NCBI RefSeq assembly: GCF_018070025.1
Contig: NZ_JAGPYQ010000001.1
Location: 2,976,001 to 3,040,000 of the forward strand
DNA length: 64,000 bases
Reading direction: 5' to 3'
Source of the DNA: Streptomyces liliiviolaceus
GTDB lineage: Bacteria > Actinomycetota > Actinomycetes > Streptomycetales > Streptomycetaceae
The notes beneath the pieces were generated by a model. That model was not told where the DNA came from. It saw nothing but the letters and a program-made list of their open reading frames with translations, and did no database searches. How positions within the stretch are numbered: the first letter of the stretch is position 1; each line of letters starts with the position of its first letter. The position numbers were made by a program, and so were the translations under genes. Positions 11,490 through 22,658 of the stretch are shown here, one piece after another.

Positions 11490-12758
11490 TCAGTCCACCC
11501 CTCTGACCCGGTTCACCAGGACCGCCCCCGCCAGGCCGATCACCGCCGCCACCGCGTACAACACCCGGTATCCCCCCAGATACGTCACGATCGGCGCGGC
11601 CAGCACAGGCGCAGCCACCTGCGGAACAGCGTTCGCCGCGTTCACCACGCCGAGATCCTTCCCCCGGTCCCGCGCCTTCGGCAGCACGTCCGTCATCAGC
11701 GCGAAGTCCACCGACGCGAAGACGCCGAAGCCGAGGCCGAGGAGGACCGAGGCGACCACCGTGCCGGTCCACGTCGGCCAGGCCGCGATCACTCCGGCCG
11801 CGATCGCCATGACGACGCCCGAGCAGGTCACGAACGGTTTGCGGCGGCCCACGCGGTCCGACCACATGCCCGCGACGACGACCGTGGCGAGCAGCATCGT
11901 CGCGTTCAGCGAGGTCAGGATCAGGACGCCCTGCTCGGGATCGGAATGGTGCAGGCGGTCCCGCAGGAAGTACAGGAGATACATGACGCCGAGGCTGTTG
12001 CTCAGGTTGACCAGGAACCGTGTCAGCCAGGCCCAGCCGAAGTCCGGGTAGCGGCGCGGGCTCAGCCAGAAGGAGCCCAGGAAGGCGCGCCAGGACCAGG
12101 GCGGCCGGGCCGCGCGGGGCAGCCGGATGTCCCGGTGGCGCAGCACGTACGGCAGGACGCCCAGCAGGGTGAAGGCCGCACAGGCCGCGTAGCCCGCCGT
12201 GACGCCCCCGGCGAGCGTCGCCAGGCCCGTCCCGCCGACCACGCCGAGGATCTGCGCCGCGCCCAGCCAGCCGCCCACCGAGCCCCGCTGCCGCCGCGGC
12301 ACCCGGTCCGGCACGGCGGCCGTCACGGCGGCCCAGGCCGCGTTGAGGGTCAGCTGCGCCAGGCACCAGCCGAGCGCCATGGTCCAGGGCCCGCCCGCCG
12401 CCCCGAGGAGCAGCAGCGACAGCGCGCCGCCCGCCGTGCCCGCCACGATCCACGGGGTGCGGCGGCCCCAGCGGGACGTCGTACGGTCGGACAGCGCGCC
12501 GAACACCGGGTTCGCGAGCAGTGAGACGAACGCGCCCGCGCCCGTCACCCACGCCAGTACCGCCTCCTTCGACAGGCCCGTGCCGGGTGCGAAGTCCTCC
12601 GCCTGGGAGGCGAGAAGGATCTGCAGCGGCCCGAACCAGCCCACCCAGATCGCCCCGTTGGCGAGCGAGAGGGTCGCCGTCCAGCCGCGGCCCACCCGCT
12701 CGACGGGCTCGGTGAGCGCCGTGCCGCCGGGTAAGGGCCCGTGCGCAGACGCCGTCAC
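11490..12758 (-). CDS. MFS transporter, SLC45/GPH-like sugar permease
   Basis: A 422-aa major facilitator with 12 predicted hydrophobic segments. Its MFS loop motif is GALSDRTTSRWGRRTPWI (residues ~75-95), which resembles sucrose/SLC45-type and glycoside-pentoside-hexuronide symporters. The GTG at 12758 overlaps the stop of the beta-glucosidase gene (GTGA), so the two are coupled. Uptake of a beta-linked disaccharide for intracellular cleavage is inferred from this pairing; the exact sugar is unknown. Confidence 0.82.
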   Translation of the reverse strand: MTASAHGPLPGGTALTEPVERVGRGWTATLSLANGAIWVGWFGPLQILLASQAEDFAPGTGLSKEAVLAWVTGAGAFVSLLANPVFGALSDRTTSRWGRRTPWIVAGTAGGALSLLLLGAAGGPWTMALGWCLAQLTLNAAWAAVTAAVPDRVPRRQRGSVGGWLGAAQILGVVGGTGLATLAGGVTAGYAACAAFTLLGVLPYVLRHRDIRLPRAARPPWSWRAFLGSFWLSPRRYPDFGWAWLTRFLVNLSNSLGVMYLLYFLRDRLHHSDPEQGVLILTSLNATMLLATVVVAGMWSDRVGRRKPFVTCSGVVMAIAAGVIAAWPTWTGTVVASVLLGLGFGVFASVDFALMTDVLPKARDRGKDLGVVNAANAVPQVAAPVLAAPIVTYLGGYRVLYAVAAVIGLAGAVLVNRVRGVD

Positions 12759-14110
12759 GGCTGTCCCACGTGTCCCGGCCGCTGGGCCCGCAGTACGTCC
12801 CGCAGCCACTGGTACGACGCCTTCGGGGTCCGTTCCAGCGTCTCGAAGTCGACGTGCACCAGGCCGAAGCGGCGCGCGTACCCCTCGGCCCACTCGAAGT
12901 TGTCGAGGAGCGACCACACGAAGTACCCGCGGACGTCCACGCCCTGCTCGTACGCCCGGTGCAGGGCCCGCAGATGACCGTCCAGGTAGCTGATCCGCTC
13001 CTGGTCGTCGAGGCCCTCGTACGAGCAGCCGTTCTCCGTGATGACGACGGGCGGGAGCCGGTCGCCGTACCGCTCGCGGAAGCCCACCAGCAGTTCGGTG
13101 AGCGCCTCCGGCACCACCGGCCAGCCGAAGTCCGTGACCGGGTAGCCCTCGATCTCCCTTACGGAGAAGGGGAGTTCGGCGGGCATGGTCAGTCCGCCGA
13201 ACTCGATCTCCGCGCCCTGCGGCGCGCCCACCCTGGTCGGCGCGTAGAAGTTGATCCCGTACCAGTCGACCGGCTGTCCGATGGTCTTCAGGTCCGCCGC
13301 GAGGTCCTCGGCGCCGCCGGGCATCAGCTCGCCGATGCCGTCCGGGTACTGACCCAGCAGCACCGGGTCGGCGAACAGCCGGTTGAGGAGCAGGTCGTAG
13401 AAGCCGGCCGCCTCCAGGTCGGCGGGCTCCTGCGAGGCGGGCCAGGTCGGGCCGTGCGAGTTGGCGATCCCGATGTCGGTCGCCCCGGCCGCCCGCAGGG
13501 CCTGTACGGCGAGGCCGTGCGCCAGCAACTGGTGGTGGGCGGCGGGCAGCGCGTCGAAGAGGAGCCGCTCGCCGGGCGCGTGCGCACCCAGGGCGTGGCC
13601 CAGCAGGGTGTGTTCGGCGGGCTCGTTGAGGGTGATCCACTTGCCGACCCGGTCGCCGAGGCGGGCGGCGACCAGCGCGGCGTACTCGGCGAACCGTCCG
13701 GCGGTGTCCCGCTCCAGCCAGCCGCCCGCCTCCGCCTCCGACAGCGGCAGATCCCAGTGGAAGAGGGTCGGGACGGGGCGTACGCCCGCCGCGCACAGCT
13801 CGTCGACCAGCCGGTCGTAGAAGTCCAGGCCGCCGGGGGAGTTCACCCGCGGCCAGGAGACGGAGAAGCGGTACGCGTCCACGCCGAGGCCGCGCAGGAG
13901 CGCCACGTCCTCGGGGTAGCGGTGGTAGTGGTCGCAGGCCACCGCGGCCGTCGAACCGTCCTTCACATGGCCCGGTCCGGCCGTGAAGGCGTCCCACACG
14001 GAAGGGGCGCGCAGATCCGCCGCGCCCTCGATCTGATGGGCCGAGGTGGAGACCCCCCACAGGAAGCCGGCCGGGAACGGGGGTATCGGGTTCGTCGCCG
14101 CGTCAGTCAT
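12755..14110 (-). CDS. GH1 family beta-glucosidase
   Basis: Retaining beta-glycosidase of glycoside hydrolase family 1, 451 aa, cytoplasmic (no signal peptide). The acid/base is E163 in TLNEP and the nucleophile is E359 in ITENG. The N-terminal FPAGFLWGVSTSAHQIEG signature and C-terminal DNFEWAEGYARRFGLVHVD are complete. The ATG at 14110 is preferred over 14122 because a -35/-10 pair (14147-14118) places the transcript start at about 14110. No CebR-like operator was seen, so cellobiose is only one candidate substrate. Confidence 0.93.
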   Translation of the reverse strand: MTDAATNPIPPFPAGFLWGVSTSAHQIEGAADLRAPSVWDAFTAGPGHVKDGSTAAVACDHYHRYPEDVALLRGLGVDAYRFSVSWPRVNSPGGLDFYDRLVDELCAAGVRPVPTLFHWDLPLSEAEAGGWLERDTAGRFAEYAALVAARLGDRVGKWITLNEPAEHTLLGHALGAHAPGERLLFDALPAAHHQLLAHGLAVQALRAAGATDIGIANSHGPTWPASQEPADLEAAGFYDLLLNRLFADPVLLGQYPDGIGELMPGGAEDLAADLKTIGQPVDWYGINFYAPTRVGAPQGAEIEFGGLTMPAELPFSVREIEGYPVTDFGWPVVPEALTELLVGFRERYGDRLPPVVITENGCSYEGLDDQERISYLDGHLRALHRAYEQGVDVRGYFVWSLLDNFEWAEGYARRFGLVHVDFETLERTPKASYQWLRDVLRAQRPGHVGQP

Positions 14111-14117
14111 GCGCGCG

Positions 14118-14147
14118 ATCATCGGTACCGGCGGTGAGCGAAGTCAA
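14118..14147 (-). promoter_or_regulatory. Promoter of beta-glucosidase-MFS operon
   Basis: On the minus strand TTGACT (14147-14142) is separated by 18 nt from GATGAT (14123-14118). The -10 ends 7 nt before the ATG at 14110, which suggests a leaderless mRNA. Confidence 0.45.
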
Positions 14148-14221
14148 CGGCGTTGCGTGAACTGGCCGTTACTGGTCCCGAACCGGCCTCGTGCCGACTC
14201 CGTCATGGTCCCGCCCGGGGC

Positions 14222-14488
14222 CTACGCGCCCTCCTTGAGGACCCTTGAGATCAGTTTCCGCTGCTCGTCCGTCAGCCGCGGATCCGCGCAGTAGACCGTC
14301 TTGCCGTCCACCGTGATCTGGTAGCTGAAGCCGTCCGGAACGCCTATGGGGGGCGTGCCCCGGCCGGCGGCGACCGCCTGCTCGGCCAGGGCGTGCCAGT
14401 CCTGGGCGTCGGCGCGGTCCGAGGTGTCCACCTCGGCGTGCCGCTCGATGCCCGCGAATCCGCCTGTGCGTCGTACCTGAATACGCAT
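14222..14488 (-). CDS. Emfourin-type protease inhibitor
   Basis: An 88-aa protein beginning MRIQVRRTGGFAGIERHAEV and ending with a DPRLTDEQRKLISRVLKEG helix. This matches emfourin, the proteinaceous inhibitor encoded beside protealysin-like M4 proteases. The ATG at 14488 is preceded by AGGAA at good spacing; an overlapping longer frame is antisense/out-of-frame to the protease and is not used. It lies 44 nt downstream of the M4 gene on the same strand. The expected role is to block the M4 enzyme inside the cell. Confidence 0.82.
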   Translation of the reverse strand: MRIQVRRTGGFAGIERHAEVDTSDRADAQDWHALAEQAVAAGRGTPPIGVPDGFSYQITVDGKTVYCADPRLTDEQRKLISRVLKEGA

Positions 14489-14532
14489 GGGTTCCTGTCT
14501 AGTACGAATCGCGGGCCCGAGCCACGGTCCGT

Positions 14533-15603
14533 TCAGTCGGTCGGTACCCCGACCTGTTCCCAGGCCTTGGTGACGGCCTGGAGTTCCTCGCCCTCGCCGA
14601 ACAGGGTGCGTGCCTGGGTCAGGGTCAGTTTCGCGAAGTCCGAGAAGCTCGCCTGCGAGTCCAGCTCGCCGCCGGTCAGCACGCCGTACCAGACCTTGCC
14701 GGCCTTCTCCCAGGCGTTGCCGCCGAGCGCGGTCGCGGCCAGGTAGAAGGCGTGGTTGGGGATGCCGGAGTTGATGTGCACCCCGCCGTTGTCGCGGCCG
14801 GTGCGGACGTAGTCGTCCATCGTGGCGGGCTGCGGGTCCTTGCCGAGCACGTCGTCGTCGTACGCCGTGCCCGGGGCCTTCATCGACCGCAGGGCCGTGC
14901 CCGTGACCCGCGGGGCGAGTAGGCCCGCGCCGATCAGCCAGTCGGCCTCGGCGGCGCTCTGGCCGAGCGTGTACTGCTTGATGAGCGAGCCGAAGACGTC
15001 GGACATCGACTCGTTGAGCGCGCCCGGCTGGCCGAAGTACGTGAGGTTCGCGGTGTACTGCGTGACGCCGTGCGTGAGTTCGTGGCCGATGACGTCGACG
15101 GGGATGGTGAAGTCGAGGAAGATCTCGCCGTCGCCGTCGCCGAACACCATCTGCTCGCCGTTCCAGAAGGCGTTGTTGTACTCCTCGTCGAAGTGCACGG
15201 TCGCGTTCAGCGGCAGGCCCTCGCCGTTGATCGAGTTGCGCTCGTACGCCTTCAGGAACAGCTCGAAGGTCGCGCCGAGGCCGGCGTGGGCGCGGTTGAC
15301 CGTGGCGTCCTTGCCGGGCTTGTCGCCCTCGCCGCGGACCTTCTTGCCGGGCAGGTCCTGCTTGTGCTTCGCGTCGTAGATCGTGCGGTTCGGCTTGTCC
15401 GCGGCGGCGCCGCTCGGCGGGGCGAGGGCGGGTGCGCCGAGGACTGTCGTCAGCCGGCGGTGGGTGCGCTCGAAGGCGTCCCGCTCCAGGGTGCGGCGGG
15501 CCTTGCCGGCGAGCGCCTGGTCCTCTGCCTTTGCCAGGGTGTCGAGGACGTGGGGCGGAATGATGGTGCAGAAGACGGGCTCGAAGCCCCCGTATGTCGT
15601 CAT
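14533..15603 (-). CDS. Protealysin-like M4 metallopeptidase
   Basis: Zinc endopeptidase of the thermolysin (M4) family, 356 aa from the ATG at 15603. There is no signal peptide and only a short propeptide. The propeptide begins with FCTIIPPHVLD, which contains the PPH/PPL-type motif of protealysin precursors. The zinc site is HELTH at H174-H178 with E198 in NESMSD, the exact 24-residue spacing of thermolysin. A downstream DNGGVHINSG supplies the catalytic His region. Two in-frame ATGs further upstream (15615, 15648) are weaker because they lie in a palindromic promoter region. It probably forms an operon with the emfourin-type gene. Confidence 0.92.
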   Translation of the reverse strand: MTTYGGFEPVFCTIIPPHVLDTLAKAEDQALAGKARRTLERDAFERTHRRLTTVLGAPALAPPSGAAADKPNRTIYDAKHKQDLPGKKVRGEGDKPGKDATVNRAHAGLGATFELFLKAYERNSINGEGLPLNATVHFDEEYNNAFWNGEQMVFGDGDGEIFLDFTIPVDVIGHELTHGVTQYTANLTYFGQPGALNESMSDVFGSLIKQYTLGQSAAEADWLIGAGLLAPRVTGTALRSMKAPGTAYDDDVLGKDPQPATMDDYVRTGRDNGGVHINSGIPNHAFYLAATALGGNAWEKAGKVWYGVLTGGELDSQASFSDFAKLTLTQARTLFGEGEELQAVTKAWEQVGVPTD

Positions 15604-15623
15604 GACCGGCACCATTGCACTGT

Positions 15624-15639
15624 GTGACGTGACTGTCAC
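15624..15639 (-). promoter_or_regulatory. Operator-like dyad upstream of the M4 protease
   Basis: The perfect 11-bp palindrome GTGACTGTCAC (15629-15639) is preceded by another GTGAC (15624-15628), 21-36 nt upstream of the protease ATG. No linked regulator gene is visible. Confidence 0.4.
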
Positions 15640-15759
15640 TAGGGGCAACCATGATTGGTGAAATGGGGGGATAAGGGGGGTGTGGGGCTCCGCTTTCGTG
15701 TACGGGTCCCTGGGCGGGGGCGGGTCCCTGGGCGGGTGCGGGTCCGGTGGGGGCTGGCC

Positions 15760-17871
<2,112 letters not shown>

Positions 17872-18044
17872 GGCCGTTCACCTGCGTTTCTGTGGTCCCG
17901 TCCGCCTCACAGGCGGGCGGGGCCGCTGCGTTTATTGAGCCATGTCGACAGGTGGCCTCTCCCGGGGTACTGACTCCGCATCGACAATGTGGCTAACATC
18001 ACGCCAACGCGGCGATGTTGCCGTGGGGTTACGGAGGTGCGAAC

Positions 18045-18755
18045 GTGCTGCCAGGATGGGGACGAAACGGCCGGTTTGTCCGCGCCGGCACCATGGGCGT
18101 TTCGCGCATCCTCGGAACCAGGACCGCGTGGACCACCGTCGGCGACGGTGAGTTCTTCTGCCCGGGCTGCGGAGGCGACCGCAACTACCAGCGGCTCACC
18201 GGGCGGCGCCGCTTCACCTGCCTCGGTGTGCCGGTCATGCCGCGCGGGGAGACCGGGCCCGTCGTCGAGTGCGCGGCCTGCGGCCACCACTACAGCGCGG
18301 ACGTCCTCGACCATCCGACGACGACGCGCTTCTCCGCGATGCTGCGGGACGCCGTGCACACGGTGGCTCTCGCCGTGCTCGCGGCGGGGGGTACGTGCGC
18401 GCGTACAGCGCTGGAGACGGCCGCGGGTGCGGTTCGCTCCGCGGGGTTCGACGACTGTACGGAGGAACAGCTCGCGGCGCTCGTGGAGGCGCTGGCGGCC
18501 GACACCGGGCGGATCTTCGGGGAGCCGTGCGGGCCGGGGCTGTCCATAGAGCTGCACGAGGCGCTGGATCCACTGGCGCCGCACCTCGCCCCTGCCGGGC
18601 GGGAGGCGATCCTGCTCCAGGGGGCGCGGATCGCTCTCGCGGACGGGCCGTACACGCCGGCTGAGCGGGAGGCTCTGACGACGGTGGGGGCGGCGCTCAC
18701 GATCTGCACGGACGACGTGACCCGCCTCCTCACGGCGGCCCGCACCCCGTCCTGA
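18045..18755 (+). CDS. TerB-like protein with zinc ribbon
   Basis: A 236-aa cytoplasmic protein. An N-terminal zinc-ribbon-like region carries two CxxC-type knuckles (CPGCGGDRNYQ and CAACGHHY). Helices of the TerB/tellurite-resistance fold follow, with ALADGPYTPAEREALTTVGA near the C-terminus as the usual D-G...E signature. The GTG at 18045 has GGAGG 7 nt upstream and is preferred to the ATG at 18015. The TerB family is implicated in stress response and metal-linked membrane complexes, but this protein stands alone without terC/terD neighbours. Its role is unknown. Confidence 0.8.
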   Translation: MLPGWGRNGRFVRAGTMGVSRILGTRTAWTTVGDGEFFCPGCGGDRNYQRLTGRRRFTCLGVPVMPRGETGPVVECAACGHHYSADVLDHPTTTRFSAMLRDAVHTVALAVLAAGGTCARTALETAAGAVRSAGFDDCTEEQLAALVEALAADTGRIFGEPCGPGLSIELHEALDPLAPHLAPAGREAILLQGARIALADGPYTPAEREALTTVGAALTICTDDVTRLLTAARTPS

Positions 18756-18779
18756 CCCCGCACCCCCGACGAACCGACC

Positions 18780-18934
18780 GCGCAGTTCCCCGCGCCCCTG
18801 ACAGTCAGGGCTGCGCCCTGGCCTGACCCACCTCGACTGCGGGCCCGGTGGGGGCTGGCCGCGCAGTTCCCCGCGCCCCTAAAGGACAAAAGCCGGGGCG
18901 CAGCCCCGCTTTTGAGGGGCGCGGGGAACTGCGC
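18780..18934. repeat. Family A repeat cluster after the TerB gene
   Basis: Arms 18780-18798 and 18861-18879 (same orientation) face arm 18916-18934 (inverted). The block occupies the first half of the 18756-19113 gap and could end the TerB transcript. The second half of the gap holds the palindrome at 18977-18992 and the MmpL leader. Confidence 0.75.
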
Positions 18935-18976
18935 GACAAGCCCCCACCGGGCCCGCAGTCGGAGGCGTGTTCCTAG

Positions 18977-18992
18977 TACTCCCGCGGGAGTA
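18977..18992 (+). promoter_or_regulatory. Perfect 16-bp palindrome upstream of MmpL operon
   Basis: TACTCCCGCGGGAGTA is a perfect dyad 122-137 nt upstream of the MmpL ATG. The operon also encodes a histidine kinase and a NarL-type regulator, so autoregulation by that response regulator through this site is a reasonable inference. Confidence 0.55.
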
Positions 18993-19113
18993 ATCCCGGC
19001 CCCCCGTCACCCCCGGCAGTAGCCGCACACTCAGACCCCCGTCCGACGCAACCGGCTCTCCGCAGCGGAACGCTGAGAGGCGAAGCAGGAGTCGTCGAGA
19101 GGGAGATCGTCCG

Positions 19114-21237
19114 ATGGGGGCAGGGAAAACACGCACGACAAGCAAGCGGCGCAGGCGAGCCGTCCCCTGGGCGGTGCTGGGGCTGTGGATCGCCCTGCTC
19201 GCCCTGGCCGGCCCGTTCGCCATGAAGCTCGCCGACGTGCAGCACGACCGCGTCACCGACTACCTTCCGGCGAGCGCCGACTCGACCCAGGTGGCGAAGG
19301 TCCAGGAACGGCTCCCCGGCGGCGAGAGCACCGAGCTGGTGATCGTGTACCACCGGGAGGGCGGCCTGAGCGCCGCCGACCGGGAGACCGCGGCCCGGCA
19401 GGTCGAGGAGGTCGCCGGGAAGCACGAGCTGGTCGGCCGGACCGATGTACCCGAGGGGGTTCCGTCCGACGACGGGACGACCCTGATGTATCCGCTCGTC
19501 AGCAACGAACCCGGCACCGACGAGGAACTGCGCGACGCATTCGTCGAGGACGTCCGGAGCATCGCCCACGGCCAGGACGGCCTCAGCGTCGAGGTCGGTG
19601 GCACCGGGGCACTGGCCACGGACGCCGGCAAGGTCTACGACTCGCTCGGTGGGCCCCTGCTCTACACCACCGTCGCCGTCGTCGCCCTGCTGCTCGTCCT
19701 CATCTACCGCAGCCCGGTGCTGTGGCTCGTCCCGCTCGCCGTCGCCGGGATCGCCGACTATCTGTCGATGGGCGTCGCGTACGGGCTGAACCAGGCGTTC
19801 GGGACCACCGTCTCGGGTCAGAGCTCGGGCGTCATGACGATCCTCGTGTTCGGCGCGGGCACGGACTACGCCCTGCTGCTCGTCTCCCGGTACCGCGAGG
19901 AACTGCGGCGCATCGAGCGCCCGTACGACGCCATGGTCGCCGCCCTGCGCGGCTGCGGGCCCGCCGTGCTCGCCTCCTCCGGCACCGTCGCCGTCGGCCT
20001 GCTGTGCCTGCTCGCCGCCGACCTCAACAGCAGCCGGGGCATGGGCCCCCTCGGCACGGTCGGGGTCCTCTGCGCGCTCATCGCGATGCTGACCCTGCTC
20101 CCGGCGATCCTCGTCCTGCTGGGCCGGCGCGTGTTCTGGCCGCTCGTACCGGCCTTCGGCAGCGAGCCCAAGCAGCGCCGCCGCAGCCTGTTCGCCGCGA
20201 TGGGCAGCTCCGCGGGACGCAGGCCGCTGACCGTGCTCGCCACCGGGGCCGTCCTGCTCGGCGCGCTCGCCCTCGGCACGCTCAACCTCCCCGGGCCGGT
20301 CAAGCAGGAGGACTCCTTCGTCGACAGGCCGGAGGCCGTCACGGCCATGGAGACCCTCGCGAAGGCCTACCCGCAGCACGGCACCCAGCCCATCGACGTG
20401 ATCGCCCCGGCGGGCAGCGCGGACCGGGCACTCACGGCGATCCGGGACACCCGGGGCGTCGAGAGCGCCGAGAAGGGCCGTACGGGAGACGGCTGGACGG
20501 AGATCTCCGTCATCGCCCGGGACGCGCCGCAGTCGGCGGGGGAGACCGCCACCATCAAGGCCCTGCGCGAGGGGCTGGAGGGGGCGTACGTCGGCGGGGC
20601 CAGCGCTCAGCAGATCGATCTGGAGGACACCAACAGCCGGGACACGAAGATCGTCGTACCGCTCGTCCTCGTCTCCGTGCTGCTCATCCTGATCGGACTG
20701 CTGCGCAGCCTCGTCGCGCCGCTCCTCCTGGTGGCCGCCGTGGTCGCCGTCTGGGGCGCGGCCCTCGGCATCGGCGGCCTGGTCTTCGGGCCGGTCCTCG
20801 GCTTCGAGGGGACGGACCCGGGGCTCGGGCTGCTGTCGTTCGTGTTCCTCGTCGCCCTCGGCGTCGACTACGGCATCTTCCTCATGCACCGGATGCGGGA
20901 GGAGTCCCTCGCCGGAGCCGAACCGGCCGCCGCCGCGCTCACCGCCCTGCGCACCACCGGCGGGGTCATCGCCTCGGCGGGCCTGGTCCTCGCGGCGACC
21001 TTCGCCGTGCTGACGAACATGGGGCTCGTGCAACTCGTCGAACTCGGCTTCGTGATCGCCGTCGGCGTGCTCCTCGACACCTTCCTCGTACGGACGTATC
21101 TGGTGACCAGTGCCAGCGTCGCCCTGCGCCGGAAGGTGTGGTGGCCGGGCGCGCTCTCCCGTGAACCCGGAGAGGGAGGCGGGCCCGGGGAACCGACCGA
21201 GCCGCCCCGGCAGCCGGAACGGGTCGGCGCGTCCTGA
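19114..21237 (+). CDS. MmpL family (RND superfamily) exporter
   Basis: A 707-aa polytopic membrane protein of the MmpL branch of RND transporters, which export lipids or hydrophobic compounds using proton motive force. It has the duplicated RND plan: one transmembrane segment, a large extracytoplasmic domain, five or six segments, then a repeat of the same. The proton-relay G-x3-D-Y motifs are intact in both halves (GAGTDY at 247-252, and GVDYG with D585/Y586). The N-terminus is very basic (KTRTTSKRRRRA). The ATG at 19114 follows a purine-rich GAGAGGGAGA. HK and RR genes follow on the same strand, so this is probably a drug- or envelope-stress-responsive exporter. Confidence 0.93.
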   Translation: MGAGKTRTTSKRRRRAVPWAVLGLWIALLALAGPFAMKLADVQHDRVTDYLPASADSTQVAKVQERLPGGESTELVIVYHREGGLSAADRETAARQVEEVAGKHELVGRTDVPEGVPSDDGTTLMYPLVSNEPGTDEELRDAFVEDVRSIAHGQDGLSVEVGGTGALATDAGKVYDSLGGPLLYTTVAVVALLLVLIYRSPVLWLVPLAVAGIADYLSMGVAYGLNQAFGTTVSGQSSGVMTILVFGAGTDYALLLVSRYREELRRIERPYDAMVAALRGCGPAVLASSGTVAVGLLCLLAADLNSSRGMGPLGTVGVLCALIAMLTLLPAILVLLGRRVFWPLVPAFGSEPKQRRRSLFAAMGSSAGRRPLTVLATGAVLLGALALGTLNLPGPVKQEDSFVDRPEAVTAMETLAKAYPQHGTQPIDVIAPAGSADRALTAIRDTRGVESAEKGRTGDGWTEISVIARDAPQSAGETATIKALREGLEGAYVGGASAQQIDLEDTNSRDTKIVVPLVLVSVLLILIGLLRSLVAPLLLVAAVVAVWGAALGIGGLVFGPVLGFEGTDPGLGLLSFVFLVALGVDYGIFLMHRMREESLAGAEPAAAALTALRTTGGVIASAGLVLAATFAVLTNMGLVQLVELGFVIAVGVLLDTFLVRTYLVTSASVALRRKVWWPGALSREPGEGGGPGEPTEPPRQPERVGAS

Positions 21238-21311
21238 CCGCACGTACCGTCCGACCGGGCGCCTCTCCCGCTTCCCGCCGGAGGGGCGCCCCCGTACCGG
21301 AAGATGGAGCC

Positions 21312-22658
21312 GTGCAGGAACGGGGAACGACCACAGCCGTACCGGGAGAACCGGTACACGGTGGACCCGTACACGGTGGACCCGTACGGGGTGAACCCGC
21401 ACGCGGTGACGCCGTGCGCGGTGACGTGCGGCCCCGCCGTGTCGAGCGGGTCATGGCGGTCGTCAACCGTGACCCGCTCACCGCGCCCCACCGCACCCGC
21501 AACGACGCGTTCCTCGCCGTCGGCGTCGCCGCGGTCGCCGTCGTCCTCTCGCTGTTCGTCGTCGACGGACGCCCGCTCGACCCGCTCGGCTGGGCCCTGC
21601 TGGCCGGCGCCCACGTGCCGCTCGTGTGGCGGCGCGGCCGTCCGCTGCTCGTGCTGCTCGCGGTGGCGGCCTGCGCGAGCCCGTACCACGCCCTCGACTA
21701 CAACCACGCCGTGCCGATCCCCGCGACCCTCCTGGCGCTCTACACGGTCGCGGCGACCGGCACGGTACGCCGCACGCTGCTCACCGCCGTCGCCGTCCTC
21801 GGCCCGACGCTGGTCATCAACGGCCTCATCAACCCGGACGGGGCCCTGGAGTTCCTGCGGATCTCCGGCTGGATCATCGCCGTCCTGTTCTTCGGCGTCG
21901 ACGCCCGTTTCTACCGCCAGTACGTCGCCTCCATCGTCGAGCGGGCCGAACGCGCCGAACGCACCCGCGAGGAGGAGGCCCGGCGCCGCGTCGCCGAGGA
22001 ACGGCTGCGGATCGCCCGTGACCTGCACGACCTGCTCGCGCACAGCATCACCCTGATCGGCGTGCAGACGTCGGTGGCGGCCCACGTCCTCACCGTCGAC
22101 CCCGAGCGGCTCGACCGCAGGGCCGTCGCCCAGGCCCTCGACGGCATCGCGGAGACCTGCCGGACCGCCAGGGGAGAGCTGCGTACGACGCTGGAGGTGC
22201 TGCGGGCCAACGAGATCGGGCTGAACGGTTCCCCGGACGGGCGGGGTCCGCTGCCCGGGCTCGACGGGCTGGCCGCGCTCGTGGAGGCGGCCAGGACGGC
22301 CGGGGCCGAGGTCGAACTGGACGTCCACGCGGACGGCGTACCGCCCTCCGTGGGCGCCGCCGCCTACCGGATCGTGCAGGAGGCGCTCACCAACGCCGTG
22401 CGCCACGGCGGCCGGGACGACCTCACCGTCCGGGTGGGGCTGCGGATCGCGGAGGGCGCCCTGCGGGTGCGGGTCACGGACGACGGGACGGGCCGCGGCG
22501 GACCGGGGGCGGCCGGCGGCACGCCGGGGTTCGGACTCGTGGGGATGCGCGAGCGAGCCCGTAGCGTGGGCGGCACGCTGGACGCCGGACCGGGCCCCGG
22601 GACGGGCTTCGAGGTGACCGCCGCACTGCCGCTGCCCAGGGAGGACGAGGCCCGATGA
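21312..22658 (+). CDS. NarL-type sensor histidine kinase
   Basis: Membrane sensor kinase of the HisKA_3/NarL type, 448 aa from the GTG at 21312. About four to five hydrophobic segments (residues ~65-190) precede the H-box RIARDLHDLLAHSITLIG. The ATPase N-box is VQEALTNAVRHGGRDD and the G-box GFGLVGMRERARSVGG. Residues ~12-40 are encoded by a degenerate 15-bp tandem repeat (PVHGG-like units), which may be a non-essential expansion. An ATG at 21453, just before the first membrane segment, is the alternative start. The stop overlaps the response-regulator ATG (ATGA). Confidence 0.9.
   Translation: MQERGTTTAVPGEPVHGGPVHGGPVRGEPARGDAVRGDVRPRRVERVMAVVNRDPLTAPHRTRNDAFLAVGVAAVAVVLSLFVVDGRPLDPLGWALLAGAHVPLVWRRGRPLLVLLAVAACASPYHALDYNHAVPIPATLLALYTVAATGTVRRTLLTAVAVLGPTLVINGLINPDGALEFLRISGWIIAVLFFGVDARFYRQYVASIVERAERAERTREEEARRRVAEERLRIARDLHDLLAHSITLIGVQTSVAAHVLTVDPERLDRRAVAQALDGIAETCRTARGELRTTLEVLRANEIGLNGSPDGRGPLPGLDGLAALVEAARTAGAEVELDVHADGVPPSVGAAAYRIVQEALTNAVRHGGRDDLTVRVGLRIAEGALRVRVTDDGTGRGGPGAAGGTPGFGLVGMRERARSVGGTLDAGPGPGTGFEVTAALPLPREDEAR

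Noticed and set aside
18780..18934. Insertion sequence remnants
   Set aside because: Only palindromic family A arms are present; there is no transposase fragment or target-site duplication.
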